Source: Bradyrhizobium sp. SZCCT0148 (GTDB lineage Bacteria; Pseudomonadota; Alphaproteobacteria; Rhizobiales; Xanthobacteraceae). From it: a DNA stretch of 64,000 nucleotides. The stretch's first letter is position 1. Each line of letters opens with the position of its first letter. The translations under genes and the position numbers were made by a program. Under the pieces are notes generated by a model. That model made no database searches and was not told where the DNA came from. It saw only the letters and a program-made list of their open reading frames with translations. Below, piece after piece: positions 1-8,663 of this stretch. Location of the stretch: NCBI RefSeq assembly GCF_018129985.1, contig NZ_JAFCKT010000001.1, positions 1,671,247 to 1,735,246 on the forward strand, written 5' to 3'.

Positions 1-1
1 G

Positions 2-937
2 CGCCAGAACCAGATCGGCTGGATCGACAGCTATTTGCATGGCGGTGTCACCACCATGATCTCGGCCGGCGAGGTTCACATGCCCGGCCGCCCCCGCGAC
101 GTCGTCGGCCTGAAAGCCATGGCCATTTTTGCCCAGCGCGCATTCTGGAATCTGCGGCCGGGTGGTGTGAAGGTTCATGCCGGTGCGCCCGTGATCGAAT
201 GCGAGATGGTCGAGGAGGACTTCAAGGAGCTGGCCGCGGCCGGCGTGAAGCTGCTCGGCGAGGTCGGCCTCGGCGGCGTCAAGGACGGCCCGACCGCGCG
301 CAGGATGGTCGGCTGGGCGCGCAAATACGGCATTCAGAGCACGATCCACACCGGCGGCCCCTCGATCCCCGGCTCCGGCCTGATCGACAAGGACGTGGTG
401 CTGGAAGCCGACACCGATGTCGTCGGCCACATCAACGGCGGCCACACCGCGCTGCCTGACGACCAGATCCGCTGTATTTGCGAGGGCTGCAAGAGCGGGC
501 TCGAACTCGTGCATAACGGCAATGAACGCTCGGCCCTGTTCACCCTACGCACGGCGCGCGAGATGGGGGATCTGCATCGCGTCATCCTCGGCACCGACGC
601 GCCGGCCGGCTCCGGCGTGCAGCCGCTCGGCATTTTGCGCATGGTCTCGATGCTGTCCTCGCTCGGCGAGCTGCCGGCCGAGATCGCATTCTGTCTCGCC
701 ACCGGCAACACCGCGCGGATGCGCGAACTCGATTGCGGCCTCATTGAAGTGGGGCGGTCCGCCGACTTCGTCATCATGGACAAGGCGCAGCACTCGCCCG
801 GCAAGAACATCCTGGAGAGCGTCCAGCTCGGCGACCTCCCCGGCATCGGCATGACCATCATCGACGGCATCGTGCGCACCCAGCGCAGCCGCAATACGCC
901 GCCCGCCGGCAAGGTGCCGGAAATCGTGGCGAAGTGA
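2..937 (+). CDS. ena: Enamidase (amidohydrolase), 5' end cut by window edge
   Basis: Amidohydrolase-superfamily enzyme best read as enamidase, which opens the ring of 1,4,5,6-tetrahydro-6-oxonicotinate to give 2-formylglutarate. The open frame runs to the window edge without a start, so the N-terminal HxH metal motif is outside the window. Visible metal-site candidates are IHTGG, GHINGGHTA and LGTDAPAG, with 27 residues between the first two histidines and 56 to the aspartate, in the usual amidohydrolase order. The family call rests mainly on context: the reductase that makes its substrate and a nicotinate hydroxylase lie in the same locus. The gene faces the long operon that ends with the marR gene, so it has its own upstream promoter outside the window. 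A different cyclic amidase is possible. Confidence 0.82.
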   Translation, partial: RQNQIGWIDSYLHGGVTTMISAGEVHMPGRPRDVVGLKAMAIFAQRAFWNLRPGGVKVHAGAPVIECEMVEEDFKELAAAGVKLLGEVGLGGVKDGPTARRMVGWARKYGIQSTIHTGGPSIPGSGLIDKDVVLEADTDVVGHINGGHTALPDDQIRCICEGCKSGLELVHNGNERSALFTLRTAREMGDLHRVILGTDAPAGSGVQPLGILRMVSMLSSLGELPAEIAFCLATGNTARMRELDCGLIEVGRSADFVIMDKAQHSPGKNILESVQLGDLPGIGMTIIDGIVRTQRSRNTPPAGKVPEIVAK

Positions 938-1061
938 CGCAGCCGGTGCGGCGCACCGCTCCGCATCGCCCCTCGATGGCGTTGAACAAGTCCGCGGCCT
1001 GCTGCGTCTAACGCAGGCAGCCCTCGGTGGCGGCAGTTCATTGCTGGACCATCGAGGAGAC

Positions 1062-1751
1062 ATGAAGAACTCATCACGGATAGCCCTCGGCGTTGCCGGC
1101 GCGGTGGCAGGCTATGTCGCGACCTTCGTGCTGCTTTCTCTGGTCGATTTCGGCAACCGGGCGGATCCCATCACAGCTGGGCTTGTGGGACTTTTCGTTT
1201 ACGCGCCCATCGGCGCCATCGCCGGCGCGGTGCTTGCCAACTGGCTGGTGACGCGTTCGGGTAAGGACACCAGCAATGGCAGCGTCGCGGGCAACAGCCT
1301 GAAGTCGCTCGGCGTTGTCGTCCTGCTCTGCGTCGCCGGGATCGGGATTTACATTGCCTACGCCTATGCGACGGCAACGCCCTGGCTCAACCGCAACGGT
1401 GCCAATCCCCTGCTCGTATTCGAGATCCGCTTTCCGGCCGGGTCCACGGTGCCGACATCGACCCAGGGCATCACCATCGAATTGCAGACCGACCTCAATA
1501 GGATGCCGGGCGAAGTGACCCCGGCCGCCTTCCATCGTGACGGCGACCAGCCCGTCATCGCAGGCGAGGTCGAGCTCGCGTTTCGAACCTCGCACCGGCA
1601 GCTCGCCGTGGACATCCAGGGCCAACCGAGCCGGATCTATCCGATCGATTTGAGCGCCCGGGCGCCGCATACGCCGGAGTTCGGAACATGGCGGCGGTTC
1701 GGCGATGGCAGCGAAATCCGTTACCGCGCCAAATGGCCGGGACAGACGTAA
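1062..1751 (+). CDS. Hypothetical membrane protein
   Basis: Unrecognised protein of 229 residues. Three hydrophobic segments are visible in the first 110 residues (around 7-25, 38-58 and 78-100), followed by a polar C-terminal domain of about 115 residues that probably lies outside the membrane. The ATG was chosen because CGAGGAGA lies just upstream; an in-frame TTG seven codons earlier is less likely. It sits between ena and the convergent marR gene and has no obvious nicotinate-related motif, so its position may be incidental. Confidence 0.7.
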   Translation: MKNSSRIALGVAGAVAGYVATFVLLSLVDFGNRADPITAGLVGLFVYAPIGAIAGAVLANWLVTRSGKDTSNGSVAGNSLKSLGVVVLLCVAGIGIYIAYAYATATPWLNRNGANPLLVFEIRFPAGSTVPTSTQGITIELQTDLNRMPGEVTPAAFHRDGDQPVIAGEVELAFRTSHRQLAVDIQGQPSRIYPIDLSARAPHTPEFGTWRRFGDGSEIRYRAKWPGQT

Positions 1752-1844
1752 GAGACCTGATTGAGAGAGTTGGTGGGCATGCTTCCGCCTTCGCTCTGCG
1801 AGCTACGACGCACGAGCCGCTTTGCCCGCCCTACGGCACCGTCG

Positions 1845-2327
1845 TTACCGCAGCTTGTTCAACAGCGCCATCAGCGTCTCGCGCTCCTTGGCGTCGAGCG
1901 GTGCCAGCGTCTCGCGCGTGATGGCGAGCGCGTTCGGCGCGACCTTCTCCGAAAGCTGCTGACCGGCGCGCGTGAGGCTGACAAGGAGCCGCCGACCGTC
2001 CTCGGGATCCTGGCTGGTCTCGGTCAACCCGCGCGCGGTCAAGCGGTCGATCACGCCCTTGATGGTCGCGACGTCCATTGCCGTCAGCCGGCCAAGCTGG
2101 TTCTGCGAGCACGGCCCGGTCTCGGCGAGTTTCGACAATGCCGCCCACTGCGTCGGCGTCAGATTGGTGCCGATATCGCGGGAGAAGATCGAGCTGTGAC
2201 GCTGCCAGACCTGGCGCAGGATGAAGCCGACCTGCTCATCGAGCACGTAAGGCGGCTTTCCCGGCTTGACGCTCTTCTTCGCCGTGACGCTTCTCGCCAT
2301 CGTTTGCAGCCTTTTCTTTGCCGTCAC
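1845..2327 (-). CDS. MarR-family transcriptional regulator
   Basis: Winged-helix regulator of 160 residues with the MarR layout: N-terminal dimer helix, the LTPTQWAALSKL and NQLGRLTAMDVATIKGVIDRL recognition region, the beta-wing DPEDGRRLLVSLT, and a C-terminal dimerisation helix. It is the last gene of the leftward operon; its GTG overlaps the livF stop (GTGA), and an ATG nine codons downstream with AAAAGG upstream is an alternative start. MarR proteins control nicotinate degradation in pseudomonads (NicR), so I infer that this one represses the nic genes and responds to a pyridine acid, acting at the palindromes in the hnr-nicA promoter region. No binding data are visible. Confidence 0.9.
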   Translation of the reverse strand: MTAKKRLQTMARSVTAKKSVKPGKPPYVLDEQVGFILRQVWQRHSSIFSRDIGTNLTPTQWAALSKLAETGPCSQNQLGRLTAMDVATIKGVIDRLTARGLTETSQDPEDGRRLLVSLTRAGQQLSEKVAPNALAITRETLAPLDAKERETLMALLNKLR

Positions 2328-3028
2328 AACGACAGATGCGCGTCGCGGATATCGGGACGCGCGTCGAGCTCGGCCATGGTGCCGCCGAAGCAGATGCGGC
2401 CGCGCTCGATGATGTAGGCGCGATCGGAGATCAACCGCGCGAAGTGCAGATTCTGCTCGGAGACGACGATGCTGACGCCCTCCTTCTTCATGGTCAGGAT
2501 GGCGTCGACCATCTGCTCCACGATCTTCGGCGACAGGCCCTCCGAGGGCTCGTCGAGCAGCACCAGCGACGGATTTCCCATCAGCGTGCGCGCAATCGTG
2601 AGCATCTGCTGTTCACCGCCGCTCATGCGGCCGCCCGGGCGGTTCTTCATCTCCCCGAGATTGGGAAACAGCGCGAACAGCTTTTCGCGGGTCCAGTATG
2701 GCGCGTTCGGACGCCTGGGCTGCTTGCCGACTTCGAGATTCTCTTCCACCGTCAGGTCGGTGAAGATGCGCCGCTCCTCCGGCACATAGCCGAGCCCCTC
2801 ACGCACGATTTCGTGCGTCGGACGCAGCGAGACATCCTTGCCCTCGAACATGATGCGGCCGGAGCGTTGCGCCACGAGCCCGACGATCGAGCGGAATGTG
2901 GTCGACTTGCCGGCGCCGTTGCGACCAAGCAGCGCAACGACCTCGCCCTCGCCAACCTCGAAGCCGATGTCGAACAGGATATGCGCCGGGCCATAATGGC
3001 TGTTGAGTCCTTCGACGGTGAGCTTCAT
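2324..3028 (-). CDS. livF: ABC transporter ATP-binding protein, LivF type
   Basis: Second ATPase of a branched-chain-amino-acid-type (HAAT) importer, 234 residues as usual for LivF. Walker A is GRNGAGKS near residue 36, the signature is MSGGEQQM, Walker B is LVLLDEP, and the YVPEERRIF stretch is typical of the family. It overlaps livG and marR by four bases each, indicating translational coupling. HAAT systems carry many substrates besides branched-chain amino acids. Because hnr and nicAB are in the locus, the likely cargo is nicotinate or a related pyridine acid; that is inference. Confidence 0.93.
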   Translation of the reverse strand: MKLTVEGLNSHYGPAHILFDIGFEVGEGEVVALLGRNGAGKSTTFRSIVGLVAQRSGRIMFEGKDVSLRPTHEIVREGLGYVPEERRIFTDLTVEENLEVGKQPRRPNAPYWTREKLFALFPNLGEMKNRPGGRMSGGEQQMLTIARTLMGNPSLVLLDEPSEGLSPKIVEQMVDAILTMKKEGVSIVVSEQNLHFARLISDRAYIIERGRICFGGTMAELDARPDIRDAHLSL

Positions 3029-3816
3029 GTTGATGCTCCCTCGCGATGGCGGGCGTCGTAGACGAGGCCCTCTCCGAGGTAGACGGCCTGCACCTGCGGA
3101 TTGCCGCGCACCTCGGCCGGAGTTCCCTCGGCGATCAGCGTCCCCCGATTCAGCACGATAATGCGGTCGGCGTGCTCGAAGACCACGTCCATGTCGTGCT
3201 CGGTGAAGAGCACGCCGATCGATTTTTCGCGTGCAATTTGAGCCGTGAGCCGCATCAGGTCGACGCGTTCGCGCGGCGCCATGCCGGCGGTCGGCTCGTC
3301 CATCAGCAGCAGCTTCGGCTGGTTGGCGAGTGCCACCGCAAGTTCGAGCCGCTTGAGGTCGCCATAGGCCAGCTCACCGCAGGGACGATCCGCGTAGCCG
3401 CCCATGCCGACCAGCTCAAGCAGCCGGCCGGCCTCGCCGCGTTCGAACCTCGGCGCCGAGCCGAACAGGTTGAACAGCTGCTTGCCGTGCGAGATCAGCG
3501 CGACCTGCACGTTTTCGCGCACCGTCATGGTGGCGAAGGTCGCGGTGATCTGGAAGGTGCGTCCGACGCCCATACGCCAGATCTCGCGCGGCTTCTTCCC
3601 GGTGATCTCTTCGCCGAGCAGGCGGACCTGCCCGGTATCTGGCTGGTTCTGGCCGTTGAGCATGTCGAAGCAGGTGCTCTTTCCGGCGCCGTTAGGCCCG
3701 ATCAGCGCCAGAATCTCGCCGGCGCGCAGCGAGAACGAAACGCCGCGCACGGCATGGATGCCGCCATAGGATTTGCTCAGGCCTTCGACCGCGAGAAGTG
3801 GGGTTGCAACGCTCAT
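3025..3816 (-). CDS. livG: ABC transporter ATP-binding protein, LivG type
   Basis: First ATPase of the HAAT importer, 263 residues. Walker A is GPNGAGKS, the signature is ELAYGDLKR, Walker B is LLLMDEP followed by TAGMAP, and the H-loop is TEHDMD. The ATG (MSVATPLL) overlaps the TGA of the permease gene by four bases, which fixes the start; the same frame stays open much further upstream, but only as a shadow of the permease gene. It should pair with LivF on the cytoplasmic face of the fused permease. Confidence 0.93.
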   Translation of the reverse strand: MSVATPLLAVEGLSKSYGGIHAVRGVSFSLRAGEILALIGPNGAGKSTCFDMLNGQNQPDTGQVRLLGEEITGKKPREIWRMGVGRTFQITATFATMTVRENVQVALISHGKQLFNLFGSAPRFERGEAGRLLELVGMGGYADRPCGELAYGDLKRLELAVALANQPKLLLMDEPTAGMAPRERVDLMRLTAQIAREKSIGVLFTEHDMDVVFEHADRIIVLNRGTLIAEGTPAEVRGNPQVQAVYLGEGLVYDARHREGAST

Positions 3817-5702
3817 TCGGCGGACTCGATCGGCTTGGCAAGCAGAGATGATCCCGGCGGCGAGGACTTCCTGCGCCGTTGCGCCAGCATTTCCAGCATG
3901 CCGACGATGCCCTTGGGAAAGACGACGACGATCAGCATAATGAAGCCGCCGAGCACAAGCTTCGACAGGTCGGTCTGGCTTATCAGCCAGATGCTCAAGG
4001 CCTTGTAGACGATGGCGCCGATCACCGCGCCCGATACCGTTTCGACGCCGCCGAGCAGCACCATGACGAGCGCATCGACCGACAGCGAGATACCGAGATT
4101 GTCCGGGAAGACGCTCCCCTTCAGATAGGCGAACAGCGCACCGCCGATGCCGGCGGTCGTGCCCGCGATCACGAACGCCGTCCACTGGATGCGCTTGGCA
4201 TTGATGCCGATCGCTTCGGTACGCAGCAGCGAGTCGCGCGTGGCCCGAAGCGCGTAGCCGAACGGCGAGAACACCATGGCCCGCAGCGCGATGGTCACCA
4301 GCGCTGCAATGCCGAGCGCCAGCCAATAGAAGTGCGACGGGCTGCCCGCCCATTTTTCCGGCCAGACGCCCAAAATGCCGTTGTCGCCGCCGGTGACGCT
4401 CACCCACTGGAACGCGATCGACCAGACGATCTGTGCGAAGGCGAGCGTCAGCATCGCGAAGTAGACACCGGAGAGCTGCACGGCGAAGAAGCCGAACACG
4501 GCGGCCCCCATGCAGCCCATTAGCGGCCCGAGCAGCAGGCAAAGAATCATCGGCAGCCCCGCCATCTTGGCGAGGAAGGCAACGCCGTAGGCACCGAGGC
4601 CGAAATAGGCGGCATGGCCAAACGACGCGAGCCCGCCGACCGACATCAGGAAATGCAGGCTGACGGCGAAGATCACGAAGATCGCGATCTCGGAGCCGAC
4701 GGTCAGCGCGTAATTTCCGGCGAACAGCGGCAGCGTTGCCGCGATCACCAGCGCCGCAAGCGCCAGCAGCCGCTCGTTCGACGTCAGCGGTCGCCATGGA
4801 TTGACGGTGAGACCGGGTGTCTTGCGCGCGGGCGCCTCCGGCTTGCCGAACAGCCCCCAGGGCCGCACGATCAGCACAACCGCCATCACCAGGAAGACCA
4901 GGATGATGGAGATCTTCGGAAAGATCAGGATGCCGAAGGCATTGAGCTCGGAGACCAGCACCGCCGCGACGAAGGCGCCGACGATGCTGCCCAGGCCGCC
5001 GATCACGACGACCACGAAGACCTCGACGATGATGCGCAAATCCATGGCGTGGTGCACGGCATCGCGCGGGATCTGTAGCGCGCCCCCGAGCGCGGCCAGG
5101 AAGACGCCGACCGCGAACACGGACGTGAACAGCCATTTCTGATTGACGCCGAGCGCTGCCACCATGTCGCGGTCCTGCGTCGCCGCGCGCACCAGCACGC
5201 CCCAGCGCGTGCGCTGGAACAGCAGCCAGAGAATGCCGAGCACGACGGGGCCGAGCACGATCAGGAACAGATCATAGCTCGGGATGTTTTGGCCGAAGAA
5301 ATCGATCGCGCCTCGAAAACCCGGCGCGCGGCGTCCGACGAGATCATCGGGCCCCCAGATCAGCACCACGAGATCCTCGACCATCAGGGTCAGGCCGAAG
5401 GTCGCGAGCAGCTGGAACAGTTCGGGCGCGTGATAGATGCGGCGAAGCAGCACCATCTCGACAAGCACGCCGATCAGCGCCACGGCAATCGCGGCTAGCA
5501 CCATGCTGCCCCAGAAGCCGAACGCACCCGACAGACGCTCCGTCAAGGTGAAGGCAATGTAGGCGCCGATCATGTAGAAGGCGCCATGCGCGAAATTGAC
5601 GATCCGCGTCACGCCGAAGATGATCGACAGGCCCGAGGCCACCAGGAACAGCGACGCCGCGCTGGCGAGACCGGTCAGAAACTGTACGACATAAAAGGCC
5701 AT
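3813..5702 (-). CDS. Branched-chain-type ABC permease, LivH-LivM fusion
   Basis: Single 629-residue protein carrying both membrane subunits of a HAAT importer. Residues 1-290 are LivH-like (SLFLVASGLSIIFGVTRIVN near the start, VVVVIGGLGSIVGAFVAAVL later). Residues 300-620 are LivM-like (SVGGLASFGHAAYFGLGAYG, VLLGGVETVSGAVIGA). About 16 hydrophobic segments are visible. The linker around 288-305 is proline-rich and polar. In many bacteria these are two genes; the fusion keeps them 1:1. A C-terminal basic stretch (AQRRRKSS) fits a cytoplasmic end. Confidence 0.93.
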   Translation of the reverse strand: MAFYVVQFLTGLASAASLFLVASGLSIIFGVTRIVNFAHGAFYMIGAYIAFTLTERLSGAFGFWGSMVLAAIAVALIGVLVEMVLLRRIYHAPELFQLLATFGLTLMVEDLVVLIWGPDDLVGRRAPGFRGAIDFFGQNIPSYDLFLIVLGPVVLGILWLLFQRTRWGVLVRAATQDRDMVAALGVNQKWLFTSVFAVGVFLAALGGALQIPRDAVHHAMDLRIIVEVFVVVVIGGLGSIVGAFVAAVLVSELNAFGILIFPKISIILVFLVMAVVLIVRPWGLFGKPEAPARKTPGLTVNPWRPLTSNERLLALAALVIAATLPLFAGNYALTVGSEIAIFVIFAVSLHFLMSVGGLASFGHAAYFGLGAYGVAFLAKMAGLPMILCLLLGPLMGCMGAAVFGFFAVQLSGVYFAMLTLAFAQIVWSIAFQWVSVTGGDNGILGVWPEKWAGSPSHFYWLALGIAALVTIALRAMVFSPFGYALRATRDSLLRTEAIGINAKRIQWTAFVIAGTTAGIGGALFAYLKGSVFPDNLGISLSVDALVMVLLGGVETVSGAVIGAIVYKALSIWLISQTDLSKLVLGGFIMLIVVVFPKGIVGMLEMLAQRRRKSSPPGSSLLAKPIESAE

Positions 5703-5739
5703 CGGCGGTCCGGGTTCAGGAAGTCTCAGTACTGGGCTT

Positions 5740-5831
5740 CATCCTTCGAGACGGCGCTACGCGCCCCCTCAGGATGAGGTCCGGGACTCTCATGGTGAGG
5801 AGCGCGGCGACGCCGCGCGTCTCGAACCATG
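5740..5831. repeat. Double-hairpin intergenic repeat inside the transporter operon
   Basis: Two back-to-back imperfect palindromes. The first has arms CATCCT (5740-5745) and AGGATG (5771-5776); the second has arms CATGGT (5791-5796) and ACCATG (5826-5831), each with GC-rich inner pairing. They fill most of the 151-base gap between the binding-protein gene and the permease gene. The sequence resembles short repeats I recall between genes in Bradyrhizobium. In this position it could protect the upstream binding-protein mRNA or reduce read-through. Confidence 0.7.
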
Positions 5832-5853
5832 AAGGCCCCGGTCTCTCGTCGGA

Positions 5854-7056
5854 TCAATCCTTCGGACGCATCTTCTCGACTTCGGCATCGCTGGGCAGAT
5901 AGTCGGAGCCCTTCTTGTAGACCGAATCCACCATCACGCCCTTGCCGTCCTTCAGCGCGGTCTTGCCGACATAGGCACCGAGCGTCGACTGGTGGTCGAT
6001 CTTGCGGAAGGTGATCTCACCGAACGGCGACGGCATCGAGAGCCCCTCCGCCGCGGCGATCAGCTTCTCCGGCTCGCTCGAGCCCGCCTTCGCCAGAATG
6101 GCGGCGGCCGCCTTGATGGTCTGGTAGCCGACGATCGAGCCGAGGCGCGGATAGTCGTTGTACTTGGTCTGGTAGGCCTTCAGGAACGCGTCATGCTCGG
6201 GAGTCTTGATCGAGTACCAGGGGTAACCTGTGACGATCCAGCCCTCGGGGGTCTCGTCCTTGAGCGGATCGAGATACTCGGGCTCGCCGGTCAGGAACGA
6301 TACGACCTCGCGTCCTTTGAACAGACCGCGGGTGTTGCCCTCGCGCACGAGCTTGACGAGATCGGCGCCGAACGTGACGTTGAGGATCGCCTCGGGATTG
6401 GCGGCGGCAACGGCCTGCACCACCGGACCCGCGTCGATCTTGCCCTGCGGCGGCCACTGCTCGTCGACCCACTGAATATCGGGACGCTTCTCCGACATCA
6501 GCTTCTTGAACACGGCGACTGCGGATTGGCCGTACTCATAGTTCGGCGCGATGGTCGCCCAGCGTTTAGCGGGCAGCTTCGCAGCCGCCTCTACCAGCAT
6601 CGCCGCCTGCATGTAGTTGGAAGGACGCAAGCGGAAGGTGTACTTGTTGCCCTTGGACCATGTGACGGCGTCCGTCAGCGGCTCGGCCGCCAGAAAGAAC
6701 ACCTTCTTCTGGTTGGCAAAGTCGCTGACGGCGAGGCCGATGTTCGACAGGAACGTACCCGTCAGCATCGCAACGCCCTCGCTTGACACCAGCTCATTCG
6801 CCGCGGTCTGCGCGTCCGCCGGCTTGCCGCCGTCGTCCTTGGAGATGACGACGAGCTTCTTGCCGTTGATGCCCCCGGCCGCGTTGATTTCTTCGACGGC
6901 GAGCTGCCAGCCCTTGCGATAGGGCTCGGTGAACGCCGGCAGCAGCGAATAACTGTTGATCTCGCCGATCTTGATGTCCTGCGCCAGGGCCGAATGAGCC
7001 ATGCCGCCCGCCAGAAGCGCAAAGGCCGCGCCGACGAAGTAATTTCTTGCTCGCAT
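5854..7056 (-). CDS. ABC transporter substrate-binding protein, LivK type
   Basis: Periplasmic binding protein of the HAAT (type I fold) family, 400 residues, with a clear signal peptide (MRARNYFVGAAFALLAGGM... cleaved after AHSALA). Family features include GEINSYSLLPAFTEPYRKG, NAAGGINGKKLVVISKDDGG, and the TGTFLSNIGLAVSDFANQ hinge region. GGAGG precedes the ATG. It is the first transporter gene and is separated from the permease by a hairpin repeat, consistent with higher expression of the binding protein. The ligand is unknown; nicotinate or 6-hydroxynicotinate is inferred from neighbours. Confidence 0.92.
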   Translation of the reverse strand: MRARNYFVGAAFALLAGGMAHSALAQDIKIGEINSYSLLPAFTEPYRKGWQLAVEEINAAGGINGKKLVVISKDDGGKPADAQTAANELVSSEGVAMLTGTFLSNIGLAVSDFANQKKVFFLAAEPLTDAVTWSKGNKYTFRLRPSNYMQAAMLVEAAAKLPAKRWATIAPNYEYGQSAVAVFKKLMSEKRPDIQWVDEQWPPQGKIDAGPVVQAVAAANPEAILNVTFGADLVKLVREGNTRGLFKGREVVSFLTGEPEYLDPLKDETPEGWIVTGYPWYSIKTPEHDAFLKAYQTKYNDYPRLGSIVGYQTIKAAAAILAKAGSSEPEKLIAAAEGLSMPSPFGEITFRKIDHQSTLGAYVGKTALKDGKGVMVDSVYKKGSDYLPSDAEVEKMRPKD

Positions 7057-7136
7057 CCCAACCTCCAGTTTTGAACTCTCTTACGTCTTCTGCGTGATCT
7101 CATCGGAGAGGCTGTGCCCGCCTCCCGCTCCGAGTT

Positions 7137-7721
7137 CTATCTCAAGCCGTCCTCGCCCTTCACTTCCGCAACCGTCAGCCCGCCGACGCGCGGCAGCGGA
7201 CGGCCGCTGTCGGTCACGGCGACCGCGACCATGATCTCGTTGGCGCGCGGCGCGTCGTTGATCTGCACCTCCATGCCGTCGAAATGGCTGCGCACGAACG
7301 CGGCATCCTTGTGCCCGAGCGGGATGTCGAGCGTCGTGCCCGGCCCGCTCCGCTTCTTGGACGACGGGATCAGCGCCGCACCCTTGCTCAGCACTTTGCG
7401 CACCGGGGCGCCCATCTTGGGATGGAGGATCGCGGCGGCATGCTCCAGCTCACCGTTTTCGCCGACGGCGGCGGCCTTGCCGTAGCTTTGCGCCTTCGCG
7501 CCATCGATGCCGAGCGCAGCCACCGCTCGCTTCGACAAGAGCTCGCCCAGTTCCTCGCCGATCGCGATCAGCGGCGAGAGATCTTCGACATATTGTCCGG
7601 CGAAGGGGTTTTCGATGACGGCGATCGCCGCCGCACGCCGGGTCGGCGGCGAGACCCGGCGGCCCATCTCCATCTGAGTCTCTTCGACGACGGTGACGAT
7701 CTTGCGAATGATCGCGCTCAT
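7137..7721 (-). CDS. AA_synth / DUF1185 family protein
   Basis: A 194-residue protein I recognise as the family named 'amino acid synthesis' (DUF1185). Despite the name, its biochemical role is not established. Visible blocks are VVEETQMEMGRRV, ENPFAGQYVEDLSPL, the long GAKAQSYGKAAAVG segment, HPKMGAPVRKVL, and SGPGTTLDIPLGHKDAAFVRSHFDG. No signal peptide or membrane segment is present, so it is cytoplasmic. It lies 15 bases after the UPF0280 gene and 80 bases before the transporter genes, all on one strand, so it is very probably co-transcribed with 6-hydroxynicotinate reductase. A GGGGAAG stretch precedes the ATG. Confidence 0.85.
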   Translation of the reverse strand: MSAIIRKIVTVVEETQMEMGRRVSPPTRRAAAIAVIENPFAGQYVEDLSPLIAIGEELGELLSKRAVAALGIDGAKAQSYGKAAAVGENGELEHAAAILHPKMGAPVRKVLSKGAALIPSSKKRSGPGTTLDIPLGHKDAAFVRSHFDGMEVQINDAPRANEIMVAVAVTDSGRPLPRVGGLTVAEVKGEDGLR

Positions 7722-7736
7722 GCTTCGCTTCCCCGT

Positions 7737-8663
7737 TCAGGCACAGACCGCGTTCTCCAGCAAAAGCGGCCGCCTTCGTTGCCGTTCAATATTTTTCGGT
7801 CCGATGACAAGCATATCACCACGAAGCTGCAGGACGGCACCCTCGATCAATCCGCGATCGAACAATTGACGTGCACATTCCGCGCCAGATTCAAGCGCTA
7901 TCGCGATCTCATCCTGCGACAATACACCGACGTTGCGGGTCACAGGTCGCGCGCCGAGGTCGCTGTCGGGCTGAAGCTCGTTTGCCGGCATCCGGATGAT
8001 GGCGGGATGCCCGGGCAGATCGACAGCGTTGGCGATCACCGTCGCAGCGGCATCGGCTTGCGACGCCGTCGCTGCCAGCACCGTCACGGCATCGGCGATC
8101 CCGAGCGAAAAACTGCGGCCGTGCCGTCCGCTCGTCGCGATACCGCGCACGGGATCATCGGCATCCACCCGCATCGTCCGCATCACGCCGTCGCGATCGG
8201 GGCGGTCCATCAGGCCGACTGAGAAATGTTCGGCGTGACCGAGATGAAGCGCAATGTCGCCACCATTGTTCACATAGACGCGGTCCAGCGTCGCAGCGCC
8301 GAGCATGGCGCCCAGGATCTCCTCCGCCACGCTCCCGGCCACGGCGGCCATCGGCGTGATGAAGCAATCGGCCGCAAATGGCGCGACAGCGGCGTGCATT
8401 CGACGCGCAACCACGCCCTTCAGCGAAGTGGGTGTCACGGCGGCGCTCCGCAGCTCCGGCAATTCGGCGCAGAGTTCGCCGAGCAGCCCGGTGAACCGTT
8501 GCGCCGCAGCCTCGTGAGCCGCATGCACACCGTCCGCGCGTCCCTTCGCCTCAATGACCAGATCAATCGGACCATCCTGCAAATGCAGCCGCCGGCCATC
8601 AGACAGCCATGCGATTTGCGGAAGCCTCGTCACGACCTCGGCGCCGGGATCGGGTTCTGCCAC
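7737..8663 (-). CDS. UPF0280 family protein (ApbE-like fold)
   Basis: A 308-residue protein of the UPF0280 family, distantly related to ApbE, the enzyme that attaches FMN covalently to proteins; no activity is established for UPF0280. Characteristic parts are DRVYVNNGGDIALHL, GIATSGRHGRSFSLGIADAVTV and NAVDLPG, the last two matching the ApbE-like core (SG-H-S and ADA). It begins with GTG inside the end of the reductase gene (34-base overlap), a strong sign of coupled expression. Possible roles are flavin handling for the reductase or processing of a pathway intermediate; both are inference. Confidence 0.85.
   Translation of the reverse strand: MAEPDPGAEVVTRLPQIAWLSDGRRLHLQDGPIDLVIEAKGRADGVHAAHEAAAQRFTGLLGELCAELPELRSAAVTPTSLKGVVARRMHAAVAPFAADCFITPMAAVAGSVAEEILGAMLGAATLDRVYVNNGGDIALHLGHAEHFSVGLMDRPDRDGVMRTMRVDADDPVRGIATSGRHGRSFSLGIADAVTVLAATASQADAAATVIANAVDLPGHPAIIRMPANELQPDSDLGARPVTRNVGVLSQDEIAIALESGAECARQLFDRGLIEGAVLQLRGDMLVIGPKNIERQRRRPLLLENAVCA

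Noticed and set aside
199..459. Arginine-rich frames inside ena, hnr, kup and other genes, on both strands
   Set aside because: They are shadows of real genes in high-GC DNA: dominated by R, A, P and G, without start signals or family motifs, and overlapped by well-supported coding sequence.
3816..5136. Long leftward extension of the LivG frame
   Set aside because: It overlaps the permease gene for 1.3 kb and reads as arginine-rich noise until MSVATPLL, where the ABC domain starts.
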